Positions 6,653 through 12,767 of a stretch of 12,767 nt of DNA are shown one piece after another (position 1 is the first letter of the stretch; the number at the start of each line of letters is the position of its first letter). The stretch lies in assembly GCA_964651435.1 (NCBI GenBank), contig CAZYVU010000057.1, forward strand, positions 1 through 12,767, given 5' to 3'. Source of the stretch: CAZYVU01 sp964651435 (GTDB taxonomy: Bacteria > Desulfobacterota > Syntrophorhabdia > Syntrophorhabdales > CAYQXL01). A program made the translations under genes and the position numbers. Under the pieces are notes generated by a model. The model ran no database searches, had not been told where the DNA came from, and was given only the letters and a program-made list of their open reading frames with translations.

Positions 6653-7852
6653 ATGAAATGTGAAAAAAACGGAAGGAAAACCTGTAGAATGGGCTGGATA
6701 CTCATCGGTGCGGCCCTCATCGTATCCCTCATTTTTATGCCCCTTGCCGCATCGGCACAGAATTTGAAGATCGGTGCCATCTACCCGTTGAGCGGCGGTG
6801 TTGCCGAGGCGTCAAGCTGGGTGGTCGAGGGCGTGAAGATGGCTGTCGATGAAATTAACGCCAAAGGTGGTGTTCCCGTTCAGGGCAAGAACGAAAAGAT
6901 CGAGCTCGTGCTCTATGACAGCAAGTGTGATCCCACGACAGGTGTTGCCGCCGTGGAGAAGATGGTCAACCGGGACAAGGTTGTGGCGGTCACGGGGGAC
7001 TACTGCAGCTCTGCCGTTCTCGCTGAGCGCGAGGTCACGGGTCGGGCAAAGATAGTTCAGGTGACGCCCATTGCCGTGCACCCCAAAATCACGGCGCCCG
7101 AGTATCCCTACATGTTCAGGATCGTCAATACGATCGATATGTATGCAAAGCCCTTCGTCGAGTTCGTTTCCACGAAGCTCAACATAAAGACGGTTGCCCT
7201 CATGGCCATCACGGACGATTACGGGCGCAGCGCCGTGACCATCTATAGCGACCTCTATCCGAAGAACAATATAAGAGTGACGGCAACAGAGTGGTTCAAG
7301 CATGGGGACAAAGACTTCTACACGCAGCTTACGAAACTGGTGGCCACGAAGCCAGAGGCCATCTACATCGTCACCGATGAAGATTCTCAGAACGTTGGAA
7401 TACTCAAGCAGTTGAAGGAGTTGGGCTTCAAGGGAAAGATCTTCGGCTGCAGCACCTACGCGACGGACAACATGATCAAACTCGGAGGCAAAGAGCTGCT
7501 TGAGGGCATGTATATCGAAGGCGTGCCCTTTGAGCTGAACAAGGACAAACCTGAGGTTCAGGAGTGGCTCAAGCGGTATGCAAAGAAGTATAACCGGAAC
7601 GGCAACGGCTTCTCGCTCTGGGGTTATCAGTCGATTCAGATCCTGGCCGATGCAATCCAGCGGGCCAACACGCTGACCGACAAGGACAAGATTCGGGATG
7701 CCATGAAAAAGACCCAGCTCACCAAGGTGCTCCTCGGCTATAACGGGGAACCGAATTTTGACGCCGTTGGCCAGATTCATCCCTATCTTGGCGCGCTTCA
7801 ATACAAAGACGGAAAGCGTGTTGCCGTGTACGTCTCCACAAAGGCGAACTGA
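6653..7852 (+). CDS. HAAT-family periplasmic substrate-binding protein, receptor 1
   Basis: This 399-residue protein is the periplasmic receptor of a LivJ-like (Peripla_BP_6 type) ABC importer. The N-terminus has basic residues, a hydrophobic stretch at about 14-30, and a signal-peptidase site ASA-QN after residue 35. The mature chain begins with the characteristic KIGAIYPLSGG, and contains YDSKCDPTTG, GDYCSS and GCSTYATDN, giving cysteines that could form disulfides. No lipobox cysteine is present. The start at 6653 is set by GGAGGTG (6641-6647) and by the signal peptide; the frame is open to 6530 but the extension would bury the signal. By eye about three quarters of residues match receptor 2 at 9300-10487. 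A 177-base gap separates it from livF, which may allow separate expression. The ligand is not known. Confidence 0.92.
   Translation: MKCEKNGRKTCRMGWILIGAALIVSLIFMPLAASAQNLKIGAIYPLSGGVAEASSWVVEGVKMAVDEINAKGGVPVQGKNEKIELVLYDSKCDPTTGVAAVEKMVNRDKVVAVTGDYCSSAVLAEREVTGRAKIVQVTPIAVHPKITAPEYPYMFRIVNTIDMYAKPFVEFVSTKLNIKTVALMAITDDYGRSAVTIYSDLYPKNNIRVTATEWFKHGDKDFYTQLTKLVATKPEAIYIVTDEDSQNVGILKQLKELGFKGKIFGCSTYATDNMIKLGGKELLEGMYIEGVPFELNKDKPEVQEWLKRYAKKYNRNGNGFSLWGYQSIQILADAIQRANTLTDKDKIRDAMKKTQLTKVLLGYNGEPNFDAVGQIHPYLGALQYKDGKRVAVYVSTKAN
6902..6936 (+). repeat. 35-bp identical island, receptor 1 copy of first block
   Basis: These 35 bases, coding for the ELVLYDSKCDP region, are identical to 9537-9571 in receptor 2. 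The surrounding gene is clearly diverged at silent sites, so identity at every third position stands out. Confidence 0.85.
7440..7474 (+). repeat. 35-bp identical island, receptor 1 copy of second block
   Basis: These bases code for the FGCSTYATDNM segment and are identical to 10075-10109 in receptor 2, again while flanking codons differ. Confidence 0.85.
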
Positions 7853-7874
7853 CATAGCGCCTCGGATCTTAAGA

Positions 7875-7906
7875 GACCCGGGCGGCGATGAAGTGCCGTC
7901 CGGGTC
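7875..7906 (+). terminator. strong 12-bp hairpin between receptor 1 and second hydrolase
   Basis: Bases 7875-7886 (GACCCGGGCGGC) pair with 7895-7906 (GCCGTCCGGGTC) with a single G-U wobble, around the 8-base loop GATGAAGT. The sequence after it is only modestly T-rich (GATTTGTC), so it is a poor intrinsic terminator. A partial terminator or an mRNA 3'-end stabiliser that raises receptor 1 levels over the downstream genes is the more likely role, as seen after binding-protein genes in other ABC operons. Confidence 0.6.
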
Positions 7907-7987
7907 GATTTGTCAGGGGGTGGCGGCACAATGGGGCCGTCAGCTCCCCAAGGATCCGCGGCTGGCGGAAAAAGGTTCTGTTGACCG

Positions 7988-9256
7988 ATGAAGGCATCGA
8001 TGAGGTCGGAGATTGTTGACCGTGTGGAACGGTCATTTGGAGAGCAGTGCGATTTCCTTCTTTCCCTTGTGTCCCACCGGAGCCTGCCGGGGCACGAGGG
8101 GTCGTGCCAGGCATTCTTTGCCGAGACCTGCAGCAACCTCGGCCTTGAGGTGGAACTCTGCGAGGCGTCACCGGAGACGGTCAGCCGTCATCCGGCATAC
8201 ATCGATACGGGCGTGCCCTACGGGGGCAGGCCGAATGTAATCGCCCGAAGAAAAGGAAAGGGGGCCGACAGAAGCCTCATTCTCAACGGGCACGCCGATG
8301 TCGTGTCTGTGGAGCCTGTCTCTGAGTGGACCGCTGACCCGTGGAAGGGCGCCATCCGTGGCGGCCTCCTTTACGGGCGGGGGGCATCGGACATGAAGGG
8401 CGGCCTATCGGCCAACCTATTTGCTGTGCGGGCCCTCATGGACTGCGGCCTCGAGGTGCGGGGCGACGTAATCCTGGAGAGCGTCATAGAGGAAGAATTG
8501 GGGGGAAGCGGTGGCACCCTTGCCTGTTTCCTGCGCGGCGTGACGGCCGATGCCATGATCATCAGCGAACCGTCGAGGGAAGGTCTGTGGATCAGCCACC
8601 CGGGCATCAAATACTTCAGGGTCAGGGTAAAGGGCCGCCCGGCCCACGCAGCGCGGTCCCATGAGGGCGTCAACGCCGCCGCCAAGATGGTGCCCATCAT
8701 CAGGGCGCTTGGGGCGCTCGACGAGAGCCGTGCACATTCGCTGTCCTATCCATTGCTGCAGCAGGAAACGGGGCGGGCCTGCAACCTCTCTATCGGAATC
8801 GTCCGGGCCGGAGACTGGGTCTCAACAGTGGCTGGATGGGCGGTGATTGAAGGTAGAATAGGATTTCCACCGGGCGAACGCGGCGAGGACGTTCGGGAGG
8901 AGGTGGCGCGTACAATCAGGGAGGCAACAGCCGATGACCCTTGGTTTGACGAGCACCCCGCAATCGTCGAGTGGTTCGGCTGGGACGCAGAGCCATGGAT
9001 GGAAGATGAGGCGTCACCGCTCGTGCAGGCCCTGGTGCCGATCGCAGAAGGCGTCTTTGGTGGAAGGCCCCGCATAACAGCCTCCTCAGGCGGTCTGGAT
9101 ACGCGATTCGGCACCATGTTCGGGGTGCCCTCCCTGGCATTTGGTCCGAAGGGTGGAAATTATCATGGCGTCGATGAGTTCGTGGACCTCGATTCTTTGA
9201 AAAAGGTGACGCAGACCCTCGCCCTCTTTGCAGCCGACTGGTGCGGCATCGGGTGA
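7988..9256 (+). CDS. M20-family metallohydrolase (ArgE/DapE/ACY1/CPG2 group), copy 2
   Basis: This 422-residue cytoplasmic enzyme is a diverged copy of the hydrolase at 1884-3170, matching it at well over half of positions by eye. The complete M20 metal site is kept: H102 and D104 in GHADVV, bridging D135 in GRGASDMKGG, E169/E170 in IEEELGG, E194 in SEPS, and H393 in NYHGVDE; the lid histidine is H220. The lid and tail share unusual blocks with copy 1, such as HPGIKYFRVRV and EWFGW-x-AEPW. Differences near the active site (for example GHADVVSVEP against GHIDEVPPEP, and ISEPSREG against TPECSQQR) suggest changed substrate preference, which is inference. The first ATG at 7988 lacks a clear ribosome site; ATG at 8000, after AAGG at 7991-7994, is an alternative. 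It sits between the two receptor genes. Confidence 0.9.
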   Translation: MKASMRSEIVDRVERSFGEQCDFLLSLVSHRSLPGHEGSCQAFFAETCSNLGLEVELCEASPETVSRHPAYIDTGVPYGGRPNVIARRKGKGADRSLILNGHADVVSVEPVSEWTADPWKGAIRGGLLYGRGASDMKGGLSANLFAVRALMDCGLEVRGDVILESVIEEELGGSGGTLACFLRGVTADAMIISEPSREGLWISHPGIKYFRVRVKGRPAHAARSHEGVNAAAKMVPIIRALGALDESRAHSLSYPLLQQETGRACNLSIGIVRAGDWVSTVAGWAVIEGRIGFPPGERGEDVREEVARTIREATADDPWFDEHPAIVEWFGWDAEPWMEDEASPLVQALVPIAEGVFGGRPRITASSGGLDTRFGTMFGVPSLAFGPKGGNYHGVDEFVDLDSLKKVTQTLALFAADWCGIG

Positions 9257-9299
9257 AGGGGGTGGGAAGCGTGGACAAAGCGTAATTGGGAGGTGGAAA

Positions 9300-10487
9300 A
9301 TGAAAACCGGCAGTGCGCGTAAACGATGGAGCATGTTCCTGTCTCTTGTTTTGCTGTTGTTATTCCTTGTGGCACCCTTGTCGGCAGAGGCCCAGGCAGT
9401 CAAAATAGGGGCGGTCTATCCCCTGAGCGGGGGGGTTGCCGAGGCCGCCAGTTGGGCTGTTGATGGGATCAAGATGGCCGTGGACGAGATAAATACAAAG
9501 GGCGGAATATGGCTACAGGGCAAGCAACAGAAGATTGAGCTCGTGCTCTATGACAGCAAGTGTGATCCCACAACAGGGGTTGCCGCCGTCGAGAAGATGA
9601 TAAACCGCGACCGGGTGGTGGCCATTACCGGGGATTATTGCAGTTCCTGTGTGCTCGCCCAGCGCGAGGTGTCGGGCCGCAACAAGGTTGTCCAGGTAAC
9701 CCCGATAGCCGTCCATCCCAAGATCACGTCCCCGGACTACCCGTATATGTTCAGAATCGTGCAGACCATCGACATGTACGCCGAGCCCTTTGTCGAGTTT
9801 GTTTCCACGAAGCTGGATGTGAAAAGCGTTGCCTTCATGGCCATTACCGACGACTACGGGCGGAGTGCCGTCAGCATCTACAGCCAACTGTTCCCCAAGA
9901 AGGGCATAAAGGTTGTGACGACGGAGTATTTCAAACATGGAGACAAAGATTTCTACACACAGCTCACGAAGATTATCGCAGCAAAACCGGAGGCGGTATA
10001 CATTGTGACCGATGAGGAGGCCCAGAACATAGGCATCCTGAAGCAGCTTAAGGAATTGGCTTATAGCGGCAAGGTCTTCGGCTGCAGCACCTACGCGACG
10101 GACAACATGGTGAAGCTGGGCGGCAAGGAGCTGCTCGAAGGCATGTACCTGGAGGGTGTTACCTTTGAGATCAATCGGGAAAAGCCCGAGGTCAAGGAGT
10201 GGCGAAAGCGATACTTCCAGAGGTACAACCGTGAGGCCACCGGTTTTTCCCTCGTTTCATATCAATCAATTCAGCTCCTTGCCGATGCCATAGCTCGGGC
10301 AAGCAGCACGACGGAGAAGGAAAAGATCCGCGAGGCAGTGGCTAAGACGGACCTGAGGAAGACCCTTTTGGGGTACTACGGAAAGCCGAACTTTGACGAG
10401 AAGGGGCAGGTTCACCCATATCTCGGGGCCCTTCAGTACAGGGATGGCAAGCGGGTCGTGGTGTACGTCTCCACAAAGGCCAACTGA
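9300..10487 (+). CDS. HAAT-family periplasmic substrate-binding protein, receptor 2
   Basis: This 395-residue protein is a paralogue of receptor 1. The signal peptide has a basic start (KTGSARKR), a leucine-rich core at about 12-24 and a cleavage site AEA-QA after residue 31. The mature chain begins VKIGAVYPLSGG and keeps YDSKCDPTTG, GDYCSS and GCSTYATDN. The ribosome site GGGAGGTGG (9288-9296) fixes the start at 9300. Divergence from receptor 1 is greatest in the last third. A third cysteine appears in GDYCSSCVLA where receptor 1 has alanine. No separate permease genes follow, so it most likely shares LivHMGF with receptor 1. The gap from the hydrolase upstream is only 43 bases, so those two are likely co-transcribed. 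Confidence 0.92.
   Translation: MKTGSARKRWSMFLSLVLLLLFLVAPLSAEAQAVKIGAVYPLSGGVAEAASWAVDGIKMAVDEINTKGGIWLQGKQQKIELVLYDSKCDPTTGVAAVEKMINRDRVVAITGDYCSSCVLAQREVSGRNKVVQVTPIAVHPKITSPDYPYMFRIVQTIDMYAEPFVEFVSTKLDVKSVAFMAITDDYGRSAVSIYSQLFPKKGIKVVTTEYFKHGDKDFYTQLTKIIAAKPEAVYIVTDEEAQNIGILKQLKELAYSGKVFGCSTYATDNMVKLGGKELLEGMYLEGVTFEINREKPEVKEWRKRYFQRYNREATGFSLVSYQSIQLLADAIARASSTTEKEKIREAVAKTDLRKTLLGYYGKPNFDEKGQVHPYLGALQYRDGKRVVVYVSTKAN
9537..9571 (+). repeat. 35-bp identical island, receptor 2 copy of first block
   Basis: This is the exact match of 6902-6936, offset by 2635 bases. It is direct in orientation and could serve as a site for recombination between the two receptor genes. Confidence 0.85.
10075..10109 (+). 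repeat. 35-bp identical island, receptor 2 copy of second block
   Basis: This is the exact match of 7440-7474. The offset is again 2635 bases, which shows that no net insertion or deletion has occurred between the two islands in either gene. Confidence 0.85.
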
Positions 10488-10548
10488 GGACAAGGAAAAA
10501 TGAAATGAAATGTGAGCCCGGTACGATCGGGTGCGGCGCTCCGAGGGC

Positions 10549-10827
10549 CTAACGATCCTTTAGGGGCGTTCTCGAAATCTCGAAGATGACGCGCGTGTCC
10601 GGGTCGGGACACTGGAGCGTGTAGACATCCTCGCGACCGAAGTCGCGCGGGTCATCAGCCTTGCCCATCATAAAGAGGGAGTACTGGATCGCCCCAAGGG
10701 CGACGGTGCAGAGGCTGTCCGTCTCTTCGAGGTTTACCATAGTTCCTTCGATTACCATCTTGTCCCCTTCTTTGACAAAATCGCACTTGCTGTCCTTTGC
10801 CGTTGCAACCACTTTGTATTTTGCCAT
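10549..10827 (-). CDS. TIGR04076-like small conserved protein
   Basis: This 92-residue soluble protein resembles the TIGR04076 family of roughly 90-residue proteins with no established function. The recognisable features are KYKVV at the N-terminus, C15 followed by V-K-E-G-D (18-22), a central SLCTVALGAIQYSLF block with C40, and LQCPDP with C73 before VIFEISR. The three cysteines at these spots are what I associate with the family; a metal- or redox-linked role is possible but unproven. The ATG at 10827 is chosen because AGAGGAGGGG lies just upstream on the minus strand (10831-10840); the frame is open to 10884 but lacks such a site and would pass the promoter. It points away from the symporter unit and towards the end of receptor 2. 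Confidence 0.8.
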   Translation of the reverse strand: MAKYKVVATAKDSKCDFVKEGDKMVIEGTMVNLEETDSLCTVALGAIQYSLFMMGKADDPRDFGREDVYTLQCPDPDTRVIFEISRTPLKDR

Positions 10828-10849
10828 AATCCCCTCCTCTAAATGCCAA

Positions 10850-10855
10850 AGTATA
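10850..10855 (-). promoter_or_regulatory. -10-like box for the TIGR04076-like gene
   Basis: On the minus strand this reads TATACT, five of six matches to the sigma-70 -10 consensus. A weak -35 (TGGAGT) lies 18 bases further upstream. Transcription would start near 10843, giving a leader of only about 16 bases that is mostly ribosome-binding site. Confidence 0.4.
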
Positions 10856-10927
10856 GGACGAAAAAGCTTAGAAACTCCAGGCATTTTTGTCCTTGCTTTG
10901 ATGGTCTCTCCGTGCTAATGAATTATC

Positions 10928-11110
10928 ATGCTGGGCTTCGACGACCTCTCCGTCTCGGGAGGATTTATTCTCACCATCCTGTCTTTCCTTTTCTGCCTCG
11001 GCTACGGCCTGGCCTGCTGGAACCGGGGCGTTATGGAAAAGGACGGCGACTATCGGGAAGAGATCCAATGGGAGCGGGAGGAGATCGAGCTTATCGAAAA
11101 GCTCCCCTAA
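10928..11110 (+). CDS. small one-helix protein, symporter small accessory protein-like
   Basis: This 60-residue protein has one transmembrane helix at about residues 9-30 and a highly charged cytoplasm-like tail (EKDGDYREEIQWEREEIELIEK). The start MLGFDD and the motif C-x2-YG-x3-WN-x-G (C23, Y26, G27, W31, N32, G34) match my recollection of small accessory proteins encoded directly before sodium/solute symporters, mainly known from genome annotation. Only five bases separate its stop from the symporter ATG, supporting co-translation and a shared complex. No clear ribosome site precedes the ATG at 10928. The family name is from memory. Confidence 0.7.
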   Translation: MLGFDDLSVSGGFILTILSFLFCLGYGLACWNRGVMEKDGDYREEIQWEREEIELIEKLP

Positions 11111-11115
11111 TCCCC

Positions 11116-12696
11116 ATGGTCTATCTCGGCGTTTTCATAGTTGTCTACCTCGCAATCCTCGTGTACCTGAGCTACATCGGGTATCGCAAGACGACCACCG
11201 TCTCCGACTACCTGCTTGCGGGGCGCCAGGTCCATCCGTTCATCATGGCCTTGAGCTACGGCTCCACATTCATCAGCACGGCGGCCGTCATCGGGTTCGG
11301 CGGCATGAGCGCCCTCTTCGGTTTTTCCTTAAGCTGGCTGGCCTTCCTGAATATTCTCGTGGGGGTGTGGATATCCTTCGTTTTCTTCGGGAAGCGGACA
11401 CGCAAGATGGGCAAGGCCCTTGACGCACATACCTTCCCTGAGCTCTTGGGCAGGCGCTATGAGTCCCGTTTCATACAGGGCTTCTCGGGCCTCGTTCTTT
11501 TCCTTTTCATGCCCATCTATGCGGCGGCCATACTCATAGCCATATCGCGGTTCATAGAGGTTTATACAGGCTTCCCCTTCTCTATGGCGCTGGTCATATT
11601 TCTCCTCATAACGGCCTGCTACGTTATCTGGGGAGGCCTGAAGGGGGTCATCTACACGTCTGTTTTTCAGGGGCTTCTGCTCGTCGTTGTGATGGTTGTC
11701 ATCTGTGTTTCCACCTATATATCGCTCGGCGGGCTGGCAAAGGCCCATCGTTCCCTGTCGGAGGTGCTTCCGCTTATACCGATGGGCCTCAGGCAGGTCG
11801 GCCACGAGGGCTTTGCGGCCATGCCACGCTTCGGATCCGAAACATGGTGGTATGTGATTACCACGCTGATCATGGGTGTGGGTATCGGTGTCCTGGGACA
11901 GCCCCAGCTCAACGTGCGCTTTATGACGCTCAAGTCGGACAGAGAAGTCAACCGCTCCATTCCCTTTGCGGCTCTGTTTCTGCTCCTTACGTCGGGCATC
12001 GCCTACCTCGTGGGCCCTCTGACGAACACATTCTTCTTCCGGCGCTTTGGGGAATTGTCCATCACTGTGGCCGGAGGCAATATCGACAAGGTGATCCCCC
12101 AGTACATAGAGGCCTTCTACCCTCAATGGTTCGGAGCCGTCTTTCTCGTTGCCATGATGTCGACTGCCATGGGAACGGTGAGCGGGCAGTTTCACGCCCT
12201 CGGCACCTCTTTGAGCCGCGACTTCTTCGAACAGGCGCTGCTCCGGGGGCGGGCCGTTGCGGAAACGACGATTGTGACGAGGGTCGGCATCGTTTTTGGC
12301 ATCCTGGTTACCCTTGTCCTGGGGCTGCTGCTACCCGAGAGCATAGTCGCAGTGGCAACAGCCTTTTTCTTTAGCCTTTGCGGGGCTACCTTTATCCCGG
12401 CCTACCTTTTCGCCCTCTATTGGAGAGGGGGCACCAAGGTTGCGGCCAAGGCGAGCATTCTTTCGGGGTTTGGCGTATCGCTTTTCTGGATTCTGCTGGT
12501 CCATGAAATGGAGGCCAAAGCGATTGGGTTTGCCCGGCTTCTATCGGGGCGAGACACCCTCTTCGGGTTTCCGTGGAATGTCATCGATCCCCAAATCATA
12601 GCGCTACCCATCTCATTTATTGTCTTCCTTGTCGTTGCGTTCTGCACGAAACCGGTGAGCAGCGACACCATCCGCAGGGCCTTTAGACATATCTGA
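11116..12696 (+). CDS. sodium:solute symporter (SSS family)
   Basis: This 526-residue polytopic membrane protein belongs to the sodium/solute symporter family (relatives include the proline, pantothenate and sugar carriers) and should couple solute uptake to a cation gradient. Typical blocks are the broken first core helix ALSYGSTFISTAAVIGFGG (45-63), VIWGGLKGVIYTSVFQG (170-186), LGQPQLNVRFM-x-LKSDREV (260-278), and the helix VAMMSTAMGTVSG (345-357) whose S349/T350 fall where sodium-ligand hydroxyls are found in the family. Hydrophobic segments are consistent with about 13 helices. The start at 11116 is chosen because it begins a first membrane helix in the normal place and follows the accessory gene by five bases; no good ribosome site is visible, so coupling is likely. 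The frame is open upstream to 10843 but that part overlaps the accessory gene. Substrate is unknown; an amino acid or organic acid would fit the neighbourhood. Confidence 0.9.
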   Translation: MVYLGVFIVVYLAILVYLSYIGYRKTTTVSDYLLAGRQVHPFIMALSYGSTFISTAAVIGFGGMSALFGFSLSWLAFLNILVGVWISFVFFGKRTRKMGKALDAHTFPELLGRRYESRFIQGFSGLVLFLFMPIYAAAILIAISRFIEVYTGFPFSMALVIFLLITACYVIWGGLKGVIYTSVFQGLLLVVVMVVICVSTYISLGGLAKAHRSLSEVLPLIPMGLRQVGHEGFAAMPRFGSETWWYVITTLIMGVGIGVLGQPQLNVRFMTLKSDREVNRSIPFAALFLLLTSGIAYLVGPLTNTFFFRRFGELSITVAGGNIDKVIPQYIEAFYPQWFGAVFLVAMMSTAMGTVSGQFHALGTSLSRDFFEQALLRGRAVAETTIVTRVGIVFGILVTLVLGLLLPESIVAVATAFFFSLCGATFIPAYLFALYWRGGTKVAAKASILSGFGVSLFWILLVHEMEAKAIGFARLLSGRDTLFGFPWNVIDPQIIALPISFIVFLVVAFCTKPVSSDTIRRAFRHI

Positions 12697-12703
12697 AGAC
12701 TTA

Positions 12704-12767
12704 GGGTGAATAAGTGATTGAGTGAATAAGTGATTGAGTGAATAAGTGATTGAGTGAATAAGTGATT
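12704..12767. repeat. 16-bp tandem repeat array, four units to the window edge
   Basis: Four consecutive 16-bp units occupy 12704-12719, 12720-12735, 12736-12751 and 12752-12767. The last three are identical (GAGTGAATAAGTGATT) and the first differs at one base. Each unit is itself two similar 8-bp halves (GAGTGAAT and AAGTGATT). The array begins 7 bases after the symporter stop codon and may continue beyond the window. It contains stop codons and is not coding here. Confidence 0.95.

Noticed and set aside
6812..7855. 347-codon minus-strand frame opposite receptor 1
   Set aside because: A similar minus frame lies opposite receptor 2, as expected from shared codon usage of paralogues rather than a real gene.
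10517..10531. Hairpin between convergent receptor 2 and the TIGR04076-like gene
   Set aside because: Only a 4-bp CCCG/CGGG stem is visible. On the minus strand the following sequence is T-rich, but the stem is too short to call a terminator.
10893..10921. Sigma-70 promoter for the symporter unit (TTGCTT, 17 bases, TAATGA)
   Set aside because: The boxes match consensus at only three and two of six positions.
10843..11115. N-terminal extension of the symporter back to 10843
   Set aside because: It would overlap the accessory gene in another frame and adds residues with no symporter character; the first membrane helix begins right after the ATG at 11116.
1..12767. CRISPR array, insertion sequence, phage, tRNA or rRNA
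   Set aside because: No spaced repeats, transposase or integrase frames, or structured RNA gene signatures were seen. The only array is the contiguous 16-bp tandem repeat at the end.

Overview
The window is a compact, mostly one-directional block of amino-acid or peptide uptake and catabolism genes. It appears to come from a moderately GC-rich Gram-negative bacterium. The two solute receptors have classical Sec signal peptides without a lipobox cysteine, as expected for periplasmic proteins. An anaerobic, syntroph-like Desulfobacterota host would fit the gene style and content (HAAT-family transporters, a TIGR04076-type small protein, a class III aminotransferase with a cysteine-rich insert). 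That placement is inference; no phylogenetic marker gene is present.

Region 1 (1-246) is a non-coding leader. It holds an AT-rich hairpin with a T-tract, a 16-bp perfect inverted repeat, a perfect 14-bp tandem duplication and a promoter-like TATACT box just before the first gene.

Region 2 (247-10487) reads as one long plus-strand cluster: class III PLP aminotransferase; a small protein with an ACT-like secondary-structure pattern; an M20-family metallohydrolase; livH, livM, livG and livF (a complete branched-chain/HAAT-type ABC importer core); receptor 1; a second M20 hydrolase; and receptor 2. From the aminotransferase through livF most junctions overlap or nearly touch. Three larger gaps (6476-6652, 7853-7987, 9257-9299) flank the receptor genes, and the middle one carries a strong 12-bp hairpin. 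The hydrolase and the receptor are each present twice, as diverged copies, around a single permease/ATPase set. The simplest model is that two receptors deliver related substrates to one membrane channel. Two cytoplasmic amidohydrolases then cleave the imported N-acyl amino acids, dipeptides or similar amides, and the aminotransferase deaminates a released amine.

Region 3 (10488-12767) holds a minus-strand TIGR04076-like gene of 92 codons with a good promoter and ribosome site. Divergent from it is a two-gene unit: a 60-residue one-helix protein resembling the small accessory proteins of sodium/solute symporters, then a full-length SSS-family symporter. The window ends inside, or exactly at the end of, a 16-bp tandem repeat array that starts 7 bases after the symporter stop codon.

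No tRNA, rRNA, CRISPR array, insertion sequence, phage gene or replication origin was seen.
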